Source: Tigriopus japonicus
Lineage: Eukaryota > Arthropoda > Copepoda > Harpacticoida > Harpacticidae
Length of the DNA stretch: 64,000 bases
Reading direction: 5' to 3'
NCBI GenBank assembly: GCA_010645155.1
Contig: CM021317.1
Location: 9,812,607-9,876,606 of the forward strand
Part shown: piece after piece, positions 12,339-22,800 of the stretch
How positions within the stretch are numbered: the first letter of the stretch is position 1
How the letters are laid out: every line of letters starts with the position of its first letter
Notes under the pieces: model-generated
What the model was told of the DNA's origin: nothing
What the model saw: the letters and a program-made list of their open reading frames with translations, nothing else
Databases searched by the model: none
Translations under genes and position numbers: made by a program

Positions 12339-12536
12339 GGCCGCATGTTAATGCAGCTAATTCAAAAAGCGAGAGTATACCAAAATCAAGTCAGATTAAC
12401 GTTTGTTGAGTATATACTCACCCCAGCTCCTGTGTTTCAAACACAACAGCTGTCGAGAGTATATACTCTAAGCACGTCAATCTGACTTGATTTTGTGTAC
12501 TCTCACTTTTTGAATTAGCTGCGTTAACATGCGGCC
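12339..12536. mobile_element. Palindromic MITE family C, copy 1
   Basis: A near-perfect 198-bp palindrome with termini GGCCGCATGTTAA and TTAACATGCGGCC. Both half-arms contain AAAATCAAGTCAGATT or its complement and the 12-bp palindrome GAGTATATACTC. It is flanked by TTATA on both sides (12334-12338, 12537-12541), a likely 5-bp target duplication. It should form a strong hairpin. Confidence 0.9.
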
Positions 12537-12542
12537 TTATAA

Positions 12543-12739
12543 GCCCGCATGTTAACGCACGTAAGTCAAAAGCGAGAGTATACCAAAATCAAGTCGAATT
12601 AGCATTCGTCGAGTATATACTCTCCCTAGTTGCTGCGTTTTTAACACATGATTTGTCTCGAGTATATACTCGAGGCCAGTTAATCTGACTTGATTTTGGT
12701 GTGCTCTCGCTTTTGAATTAGGTGCGTTAACATGCGGCC
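12543..12739. mobile_element. Palindromic MITE family C, copy 2
   Basis: A second copy, immediately after copy 1 and in the same register. It again ends at TTATA (12740-12744) and shares the middle TTATA with copy 1. It differs from copy 1 at many positions, so the pair is two insertions of different lineage copies or an old duplication. Confidence 0.88.
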
Positions 12740-12744
12740 TTATA

Positions 12745-13469
12745 TTGTATAAACCGTTTTAGAGTGTACTTTGGGACTCTTTAACCAACTGGGTAGGCTT
12801 GGTGCGAAACCACTCCCACCGATATCGTTCATACAGATGGAGGACTTTATCAAACCCCGGAGATAATCATACGTCTGGAGATTGTTTCCATTTCCCTCTG
12901 GAATAGGAATGGAGACTGTTCCACCCTTATCAACATAATCGCAATTAAGGTCAGAAGTATCTGTTGGTGCGGAAGTTGGGAACCCTGAATGAGGAACAAA
13001 AGCGAGCGTGAGCTGATTTCAACCAGAAAAACCTGTTCTATGCCAGTTGAAGAAAGAATATATGACGCAATAAGACGAGAAAATACAGTCCACGTGAAAC
13101 AACGAAGCTGAATGGAACTGACAAAATAACATTTTTAAAACGCGATAAAACGCATAACCAGTATCCATCTAACGTTCCCAAGAATACCCCGTATGTGGGA
13201 AGCTCTCTCTGTGTATTAGGTTCTAGTACTTGAGTTGGTTTTCCAGAACAGCTATATCGTTCTCGAGGTACTGTAAATTACATTTTTAGGAGTGCTTAGA
13301 AGAGAGGTTTTGCCCTTGAGTTTGAGAAGCACTCCGAACCTGTCTTGGTGTTAACATATCCGAAACCTGTCTCTCAATACAAGTACAGGTCAGGCGATAA
13401 GGTACCTAATGGCAGCACCAACAAACAATCTCGATGACTGAGTCATGTGATTTAAACAACATTTAAAAG
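12745..13469. other. Upstream region of protease gene 1
   Basis: No gene seen. Holds a third copy of the 11981-type repeat (13250-13312). The 150 bases before the ATG at 13470 presumably include the promoter and 5' UTR, but no clear TATA box stands out. Confidence 0.45.
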
Positions 13470-16107
13470 ATGTTTGGGAGTGAGACCCGCGTGTTCTCTC
13501 TACACTTTCCAGTCGTGTTTTTTCTACACATCCACCTCATCTGTGCACAAACGATGGATGAAACTAGTTGCTGGGTGTCTCAAAGCAGTGACAGTGCTCT
13601 TCGACCCTGTGTCTTTCCCTTCTTTTTCAAGGGTAGACCCTACAGCTCATGCACCAACGAAGGGGATCCCGATGGGAAGCTCTGGTGTTCCACGAAAACT
13701 GCACCCAATGGTCTTCACATCGGAGGTAGAGGCTTCTGGGGGTTCTGTGATCCAGACTGTCAATCATTTTTTCAAGCCAAGGCCAAACTTGAAGAGCTCA
13801 TTAGAAATGAGAGGTACAAGTTTAGATACAACCCTACTAAAAGATTCATCATAATAAATACTCCTCCTCCTACTTGTGACATTTTTTTCCCAACGTAAAT
13901 TGGAGGTTTTAGAGAGAAAAACACAATATTCAGAACCGATTGTATGTCGGTGGTTTCGCCAGTCTCTAAATTCTTTGGATAATCATTGAAGGACGAACAT
14001 GAGTTTTCTACTCATGAATATGAGATGTACAGAATTTCGAAGCCTTTTCTTTCAACTTCTGGATCTTCTATGGACATTTTTTCCTGATTTTTTTTTTTGC
14101 TCAGCGATTGTACTTTTCCATAATTTTAACAATTTTTTTCGGACATCCTCGCCCAAAAATTTTTTTCACGGTCATTAAAATTTCAGCACCCGACAATAAA
14201 ATTTCTGCTTTACGTTTTGAAAAGCTTAATCATATTTAACACCAAACTGGACCCACTTGGCCAAAAAAGAAATATACAGTAAGTCCCTTATTTGTCAAGC
14301 TTGTGCTCAATTATTGTTAACTTAAAAGCAAACATTGAAGTCAATTGTGAATCAACAAGTTGTTGCAAAATTCGGCAGTTATGTTTTGCGTCAGCCATAC
14401 GAAATAATAGTGCATTTAAAAGAATTTTAAACAGAGACTGAGATGTTAGAATGCCTTTAATTGCCTTAGAATGTCTAAAATGACTCCTCTTTTCAGGGCG
14501 GCATCAGTTTCATCCCTATCATGCCCTTGTACGAAGGTACTTGAGTGCCAGCCAGTTGCAGATATTCATAAAATAGCATCTGGAAGCAGCCCTTTAGCGC
14601 GAGAGCTGTTCTTAACAAACATTCGGGAGCGAATCTGTGACATTGAGGAGCGAACCATCCATTGCTGTCCTAGTCAGGGACATTCAGCCCTGAACCAAAC
14701 TAACGAGATCGACACCGATTTTGAGGACACTGATGCTGATCCTGTGACTGAAAAGTCGGAATTGATCTCTCATAATATTGTAATAATCTATAGAACTACG
14801 CCAAAATTGCAACAGAGCCCTTATAATATAATTGAAAGTTCGTTCCCTAGACATTGGGAACCTGGGAACCGAACCAAGATTTTGGAGAATGCGGATCACG
14901 GCAAACCTTGGCCACATTCATCGTCGACGGCGAAGATGTCAAACCTCAAGAGTTCCTTTTTACGGCAGCTTTAGGGGGATACAACACTCTTGGACAAAAA
15001 GTTTTCTTTTGTGGAGCTAGTTTGATCAATGGATGGTATGTGTTAACAGCAGCCCACTGTTTCTCCCGTTTAGAGGGGAATTTTACGTGAGTGTCCTTTT
15101 GCTGCACTAAAAGGCAAGATGATCTATTGTAATGCCCCCTAAATTACAGCGAGATACGTCTTGGTGAAAATGATTTTTCGAGGGATGATGAAACCAGCCA
15201 TCCAGTGCAAAAGTTCGAACCGGCCAAAATTATTTTGCATCCTCAGTGGAATCACAACCAAATTGTCAAAGGTTTTGACGTGGCTCTCGTTCGACTTGAT
15301 AAAAAGGCCATTTTGTCTTTCGTATGTATTGACTTTCCGTATTCAAAGAGATTCTCTAAGAACTTTCAAGAACGTCGAAATATGTTAAAATGTGGGATCT
15401 TTCATCATCTACGGTATACTCTTTGATCAAGACTTGAAAATAACAAAAGTTGAAATGCCTCGTTTTCGTACCTTTTCGGTAGTGCAGCTCTACCAAATCC
15501 CTCTCACCAAATAATCTGGACCATCATTGCTCTCTCCTAGGACGACCCATCCCTGTCTATTCTGGTTCCAGTGTGCTTGCCATGGGAGAAAAGTGAATCA
15601 AATCCCCCGTTGGAGAATGCTAGTAATTTGACTGTCATTGGCTGGGGTCACACTGACAAGCCCATATTGGAACAAAAAAGAAATATTGGCCAATTTGGAG
15701 TGGCCGAGCCTCTACTGCAAAAGGTAGAGCTTGCAAAGTTGAATGCCGAGATATGTGGGACCAAATATCCAAAGCTCGCCTTGAACATTGTGATATGCGC
15801 CTTCACGCTAGGTTGGACATTTATATTTTATACGTTTTCCTAGATATTGTCACTTTGTTGATCAACGATCAGCGACTGATCAATGATCACGAATGTTTAC
15901 CTGAGTTCTAATGTAACTTCAGGCAAAGATTCCTGTGTCGGAGACTCCGGAGGACCATTGCTTACACGGAATTCTCCACAAGATCCATGGAATCAAATTG
16001 GAATCGTATCCTTTGGTCCAAACGCATGCGGAGCAACCCCTTTTCCAGGCGTTTATTCCAAGGTCTCTGCATTCATCCCCTGGATCCGATCCCAATTGGA
16101 ACCCTAA
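13470..16107 (+). CDS. Secreted FN2 + CLIP-like + trypsin-like serine protease (paralogue 1)
   Basis: Six exons: 13470-13813, 14497-14779, 14851-15086, 15150-15321, 15541-15811 and 15923-16107; 496 residues. A signal peptide (about 1-27) is followed by a fibronectin type II domain (C47, C61, C73, C93 with the CVFPF and GFWGFC signatures). Next comes a CLIP-like module with six cysteines (C124, C126, C132, C162 and adjacent C171-C172), then an acidic linker. The S1 protease domain starts at I233 (IVDG). The triad is complete: H278 (TAAHC), D331 (FDVAL) and S444 (GDSGGP). D438 in the 189 position predicts cleavage after Arg or Lys. C223 in the linker is placed to bridge to the catalytic domain after activation. 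The residue before I233 is Phe, so the activator should not be trypsin-like. The likely setting is a haemolymph or extracellular cascade (clotting, immunity, development). Exons 4-6 have exactly the lengths of those in the inverted paralogue at 51873-54984. Confidence 0.93.
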
Positions 16108-17820
16108 ATTGCTTGTTTATCTTTTGTTCCCATATTGACACAAACAATGCAAATTGCTTAAATGTGCCAGAGTATGACTAAAAATCATACCCGGAATGTT
16201 ACGTCACTTCAAATCCCTATTTTTTACCTCTGCTGCCCTTGAACGTTTAGCTTCATTGACGAGATCGCCCAAGAAGTTATGCTGGGAAGAGCTTCTGTTG
16301 GATCCTAGCCAATTTATGGTTTCAACCTAGTCAGCAACCAACATCATTCCTTGATGCAAGAGTTTCCAAGGGAACGAAGAAATTTCTGTTTTATGCCCTG
16401 TTTTTTTCGTTTTTTGTCTTTGTGTTACGCAAACCAAAGGTGGAGGACTGTTTGCAATGTTTTAAGTAAATATTTTGAATTTAGAGTAAACTTCAGGGAA
16501 AGTGTAAACTGTAAATTGTTTAGTGATGAAAAAGTCACAATTTAACTTCCTTTGGTCTTTCTTCAAGTCTCAGCCGAAAATCAGCTTTTGAATTTAGAGC
16601 TGGAACCAACGGTGTCACTTCATTTTTTTTTGTAGATTCGCACTTTCCTGTAAATAAAATAGTCTGTTTTATGTTCATGTCCTTCCGTTGTAAAACTATA
16701 ACCTTGGAAACATGATTTTTTTGGGACATTGAATTGACCGGAAAAATGAAATAGGGCCATTTGGAAACAAGAACAAAATAACTAAAAAAACTCACAATTA
16801 CACTAAAATAGAAAGAGCATTAGATTGCAAAACCATAAACATGGGAATGTGTTGGGGACACATTGAATCGCCATGAAAAAATGGGAACATGTGGAGTTGG
16901 AAAGAGCACCAAATTAATGAAAGTAACTCCACTTGAAAAGGAAGCTTCTTACGAGTTTATGGGGAAAATAAAAATCTTTGAAATTTGTTAGATAAAGTGA
17001 AATTTGAACATTTGGAACAGACAACACGGAAAATTTTGTTGGCTTTTGCACCTTTAGGAGGAAGATCAAAATTTGGAAAAAAATCGTGCCTTTCCGCTTA
17101 ATATCAAACCATGATTGTGGGTGGGCGTATATGGAAGACTTTGTTTTGATTATCCAGATGACAACGAAATAGGAATTTTTGGAAATAAAGACATTGGCAA
17201 AATAACTAAACGCGGTCTTTTTGCAATCTTATATGAATGTTCGTTTTCATTTAAGCAATAAAAAAAGGTTTGTGGGAAACAAAATTTTAAGGTATTTTGT
17301 TTGCATATGTTCCCATCAGATTGATGGGCTTTGGTAAATTGGCCTTGGGATCATTAATATAGCTTTGGAAAGCAGTAATTGCAATATCTGGAATACAAAA
17401 AATACGAAGAACATTGAAGTTTTCCGTTTTAATATACGTATACTTAATTGTCAGTGCAAAATAGAAACTGCAATATTAGCTTGATTGTTCTTTATGGTCA
17501 TAACATTTTCAAAAAATGTAAAAAGGGTCATTGTTAATTGGTGCATTACATGGATCTATTTACAAATATTTTACCTAAAACTTAAGTGACTGACAACAGC
17601 ATGGAACCAAGGCTTTGACCGTTCCTCGAAAAAAGGAACGGATTATAGTCCTCATTCCTTTTCCAAAAATGAGTAACACGTTACTCACGAATTCCTTTCG
17701 AGTAGAGGAATGGCGTTACAAATTACTCGTTAAAAAGTGCTTTGCCTAAGAGGTCAGTTTTAAAAAGCTTTGTCGCTTTTACGTGGCGTTTCAATGCTCA
17801 AAAATAACTTAACCTAATAG
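16108..17820. other. Intergenic region downstream of protease gene 1
   Basis: No gene seen. An AATAAA near 16654 is a possible but distant poly(A) signal. Around 17618-17735 there is a small repeat-like patch with inverted words (GAGTAAC / GTTACTC and GGAACG / CGTTCC variants), perhaps an end of a degenerate transposon. Confidence 0.4.
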
Positions 17821-18468
17821 GACATGTATAAGGTTGCTTCAAGTGAGCGTTTTAAATCATTCCGCGGGCGGCAAAACAGGGCCGTTGGCTGTGCTGAGCT
17901 GCTCAGCCCATTTTGGCGAATCCAAGTTTTTCCCATTTTAACGTGCATTTGATGATTCTAGGTCCCTTGAAACGATCTTAATTTTACGTTTTGATCCCTC
18001 TGCTTTCACTTGGTTGAAAATATGCCTAATTTGTTTGCTTGAAAATGATACAGAAAAGATTAGATTTTAACAGAAGGAAGCGTTAAAAAATATTGCATTT
18101 CTCTATATGTTAAGTATTTTGAAATATTGAAATGATTCTTTGGAACCCACTGAATAAATCAGCATCTTTATATTAGTATTTGGATCAATGTTAAGTCCTA
18201 TTTTTGCAATAGCACAAGGCCTGCTTACTTGCTTTAAAATCAATCACCCTAATATTATTTTTTGCATATTATTGACCCAATTCCAGCCAAGGTATCCTTA
18301 AGTGAAATACCGATCGTTTCCAAGGACCTAGAATCATCAAATGCTTGTCAAAATGGGAAAAACTTGGATTCGCCAAAATGGGCTGAGCAACTCAGCACAG
18401 CCAACGGCCTTGTTTTGCCGCCCGCGGAATGATTTAAAACGCTCACTTGGAGCAACCTTGTGCATGTC
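17821..18468. mobile_element. MITE family B, well preserved copy
   Basis: Inverted arms of about 150 bases run from 17821 (GACATGTATAAGGTTGCTTC) and to 18468 (complement GACATGCACAAGGTTGCTCC). Inside them are matching GGCAAAACAGGGCCGTTGGC and GATGATTCTAGGTCC-type words. The centre (about 17970-18310) is unique AT-rich sequence. It has no coding capacity. A degenerate relative is at 829-1409. Confidence 0.88.
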
Positions 18469-19025
18469 TAATTGAAAAAAGAAGCCAAATTGGTACAAGA
18501 AACATTTTTTGTGTCAATTTGTCAAATAAACCCAGTTACATTTATATTGAATGGAGTCAACGTTTTTTTTTTTAAATTTAATGGATCAATTAAAGTGATC
18601 ATTTCAAGTAGATTTAGTACTTCAGTAAAACAGTTCGTATAAAGGAAGCACTTTTGTGTCTTTTTGGACATTTGGTCAGTTCCGAATAAAACTAAAATTG
18701 GGAGTTTCCTCATTTTGTTACCCTTTTTCAAATCTTCTCACTTGATGAAGTCAAATGGACGTACATTTAAAAAATATATCAAAGATAAACCACAAGAACA
18801 TGTCCCTTCTGGCCATCTGTTTATTCCAAGATGCGTTCCTAGTTCAGAAGTTAGGAAGAGCCCCTTCAATTTGTTTAATCTGTTTGTGTTAATTGAAACA
18901 AATTTCCCTAAGATTTGGCAACTCCTTTATTTTGAGAGGCTTATTCTGAGAGGTTTTGTCGAGTACTTTTACCAGCTCCAACCATCAGGCTTATCTATGG
19001 TTTCAACGCAGTTTTACTCCAAGTG

Positions 19026-19050
19026 GTTTGGTTGGTTGGTTGGTTGGTGG
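19026..19050. repeat. GGTT microsatellite
   Basis: Short (TTGG)n run. Confidence 0.85.
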
Positions 19051-19158
19051 ATGTAATAGTGTTAGCGCGCCACAGCATAGGTGTTTTGGTCACAGAAAAA
19101 TTAATCAGCTGAATACCAAACAACCATTTCAAACATCCGTTTTTCTCCATCTAAAAAG

Positions 19159-19443
19159 ATGGGGAGAAGGCCAGATTTAAGAGTGACTTTTCCTCAGTCT
19201 GAACCAGTCTTTATTCAATGCAAATTCTGCCACAGGATCTTCAGAAATCGGAAGGCCTTACGAACTCACTGTCGGTGTCATGGCGTCAAAGACAAAGAAC
19301 AAAGGCCTTGCTTTCTGGGCGAAGCAAAGAGTGAAGGCAATCTCTTCTGTGATATTTGTGACTTCCTAGCCAAACTACCGATTCATTTAGCGATGCACAA
19401 AAATTTTGAGCATGTAAAAATAAATAGTGACCGTAATGAATGA
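19159..19443 (+). CDS. Small C2H2 zinc-finger ORF
   Basis: A 94-codon ORF starting at an ATG. Residues about 21-41 form a classical C2H2 finger (CKFC, 12 residues, then H-x3-H in HCRCH). A second, irregular finger-like element follows (CDIC ... HLAMH), with only 8 residues between the second Cys and first His. The ORF could be a complete small gene, the last exon of a longer one, or a pseudogene piece. It ends about 400 bases from the stop codon of the convergent bestrophin gene and overlaps its likely 3' UTR end. An ORF at 19556-19768 in the same direction has no recognisable domain. Function is unknown beyond possible nucleic-acid binding. Confidence 0.45.
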   Translation: MGRRPDLRVTFPQSEPVFIQCKFCHRIFRNRKALRTHCRCHGVKDKEQRPCFLGEAKSEGNLFCDICDFLAKLPIHLAMHKNFEHVKINSDRNE

Positions 19444-19459
19444 ATGATTGAGTGGTTGA

Positions 19460-19465
19460 TTTATT
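19460..19465 (-). promoter_or_regulatory. Possible poly(A) signal, bestrophin gene
   Basis: TTTATT on the plus strand, i.e. AATAAA on the minus strand, about 380 bases past the bestrophin stop codon. Confidence 0.4.
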
Positions 19466-19846
19466 CGTTTGGAAGATCCAAATTTGATGACATTTTCTGA
19501 GTGGTTGTTGAAGATATGAAACAAATATCCTCATGTAAAGTGGAAACATTACGTCTTGAATTTCGGCTACTTTTATAATACAATCGAATTATCGAAAGTC
19601 GAAAATGCGTCCTTCCTCTTAGGACGGTTAAGGATTCAATTGGATTCTAAATTTGGACCTAATTTCAATTTAAAAAAACTGGCAATCAATTATGAAAAAA
19701 TCTTGCAAACTTCCATGGTTTCTTTGACGAAGAGAAAAGAAAATAGGACAATCAGAAGTCTTGATTGAAAATGCTACTTTGGATTCGAATGTAAAACTTA
19801 AAGGTTTGACGAGACTTTCGGGTCATGTTGCATTAATTGTTGATGC

Positions 19847-22800
19847 CTAATGTTTTTCCAAGTCTTTAGCGTCCTCTTCATGGACAGTAGATAGATTCGG
19901 AAATTGAATGAGATTTCCTCGTCCGCTCTCATTATCACCTCTAGGCAAAAGACTCTCGGACTCGTTGGAATCGGATTGATATCCTAACTCAGGCTGTTCT
20001 TCGATTGTAGAAAGATCCATTGTGTAGGACGGGTCTTCTGGGGTGGATTGTCCGGACGGGCCATTGTCCTTATCGAACTTGGGCTCCTCTTCAATCTCCT
20101 CGTCTTCCTCTGAAGGAGGCCTAGTTTCGTCGCTGGTATTGGTGGATTGCCAAGCCTTCCCATCTTGGGCGTCTAACCCTCCTTGTGTCTTGTGGGGAAC
20201 GTCGAGTTGGCCGGATTTGATTGAGTGTTTACGGGTTCCATAATCGGGAGCTATTTCAGACGTGCGGGACGATGAAGGCACTGAGGCAAAAGGGTGGATA
20301 ACGGAGGAGTCCTTAGGACTCCCCGTGGGAAGCGGATCAGCCATTGCATCCTCGGGAAGGGACTTATCGAGATTCAAGCTCATGGCAAGGGGGGGATCGC
20401 CTTGAAAACTCTTATTCCGACGACGTCCTACTTGGTTCCGCAATAAATGAGTTCGTTCCTCCAAGGACGACACAAGTTCTACGGGGTCAGCAGAAATGTG
20501 ATCCTGATCCAGGTGATTGTTTGCCTCAATTTCAGAGTCCAATTGACTAATGATCTCAGCCTGGAGTTGCTGAAGTTTTTCTAGCTTCCGTCGGAGATGC
20601 TTATTCTGGGCGTGAACCAAGTGGTCATTTGAAGGAGCACTACGAATTGACATGCCTCGTTTGATTTCATTACGGTCCTTTAGGATGATCTCACTATTGA
20701 CATTCCGTAAGGCACCTTCGTTCTTTTGAAAAGATCGGAGATCACTCCGCAGGACTTCGGTGAGATCGGCCTTGGATCCTTGTCGACTGCTAAACTCTGA
20801 TTCGGACGGAGGAACATGATTGGAGTTGAGGGATGACATGCTCGACATTTTGAACATGTCCTCTTGTCTTGACGGGCTATGATTTGGGGAGAGATTACTC
20901 ATCCGCGAAACCGACGGGTTCAACCGTTGCCGTCGACGGCGTCGTTTTCGTTGACTTGCCTTGCTAAAGATGGACATCTGGCTCCCACTGAAACTTTGAT
21001 TCAAATGATTCTGAGAGATCCGGGATGGCATCATTTTTGAGATCATGGACGTGACAAGGGATGGTCTGGAGGGAGATTTGGCCAAAGACACCATGGAGCC
21101 CTGCTCGGCTAAGAAAGTGGCATTGGAATTAATCTTGGGGAGAGTGGATTTAACATTGTTATTGCTTTGATTTTTGGACTTTCTGCCCGTCCTTGGATTA
21201 GTATGAATAACAATTCCTTCCAGTTTTCCTTCGGGTAGTTCACTCTCAGACCCAAGGTCTCTCTCGGTCTCTTCGTCGTCGTCATCGTCGTCATTCATTG
21301 GTAAAAACTCTGCGTCAGCAGAATCGATCTAAAAATAAGAGATCAGGACTTGATGAATCGAATGAAGCCTCTTAGGCAGACCAAAATGATTTGCACACCT
21401 CAATGGTGGCTGCCGCTCCAATAACCGGCTCCACCCGAAATTCTTCAGCCGCCGCAGTGTAAGGTAGTTCAGGAAAGATGTCGTCCCAAAACTGATCCCT
21501 GATGAGCTCTGGGTGTTCCTAGAACGAAAAAATTGGTCTTGCAGCTCTGTTGCACTCTGAAGCGAAACCTATTTTAAAAATGTTCGGGTATCCTTTGTTA
21601 CTCATTACTAGAGTTGGGGGAAAAAGTTGATTAAAAAGGGTGTTTTAGTCCCTAAAAAAGTCCGAAACATCAGGTAAAATAGTTGATTAAACATCCTAAA
21701 ATAGTTGAATAGAGTCGACCAATGAACGGGAGAAGTGTAACAATAATCACAAATTCTGGTGTGCAACATAGTGGCAATTGTATATTTTGCATACAATGAG
21801 CATTAAATTTACAACAGAGAGTAGTGATGTGAAATCTGGACTTGGGCAAGTTTTTTCACCGTAGGTTGCAAGGTAGGGGTGTGTACATTAAATACATGGT
21901 TCATGGTTGTGTACGTATGTGTCAAAGAGTATGATTAACCATCCACTCTACATTTGAATTGAGCCTGCACATCTTTACGCTAGTACCCAAACAAGAAGGT
22001 CTTCCATAGGAGCTTAGCGAAAGCCTGCCATGACGCATGTTGATTCTCTACCTTCATCATTTGAGATAACAAGGTCGAAGAGCTCGATTTCTTTGTCTCA
22101 AAAACAACATCTCAGTGTCTATATGGTCTGTAAATAAAGGGAGAGATGGTGAGCACTTACACAATGCATTTCATCCACGATGAGGTAGGAGACTTGGAGG
22201 TTCCTGTCAATCAACCAATTGGTATCAAAATCGTCATCATCCTCACCGAAGGGATTAATTAAGGCCTCAGCTACCTAAAGGAAATGACGAACGGTTGATT
22301 AAATGGAACCGTTTCTCCGAGAACTTTTCATCCAATTTCTTTTTACCTTAAGCCAACCCATGTAAAAAAAGAATTGAAGAAACGTAAATATGGGAAAGAC
22401 AAGGTCGACTTCGTGGCCTGGGAACTTTTTGGCCGTATCCAAGAACTGTCTGCCCATCAGAGTGGACAAGAGAAACGAATACACGGCCAGAGTCACAACC
22501 TGAAAAAACACGGAGATTAAATATGTAAATGTTAAGGAGCTTGTTTGGATCCTCCACCATTGGACTCAAACAATGTCGGGATGCATCAAGATGTCACGAA
22601 ACGAGGAGAGCAATATAACAGAGCAAGCTAAACAGAAAAGAATTTGCTTTCATAAAAAGTAAGCAAATTGAACATTTAAATGCAGAGTCAAAGTCCCTTT
22701 TATTCCTTGCAGTATGTTACGGAGAAAATGCTGTTTCCCCTGTGGGTTTGTGAAGAATGCAAGCCAAAAATCCAACAATTTATTGGCTAGTGGGAGAAGG

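Noticed and set aside
14471..14974. 167-codon ORF taken as one exon to its stop
   Set aside because: Past 14779 its frame departs from the protease. A 71-base intron restores the LGTWEP reading shared with the paralogue.
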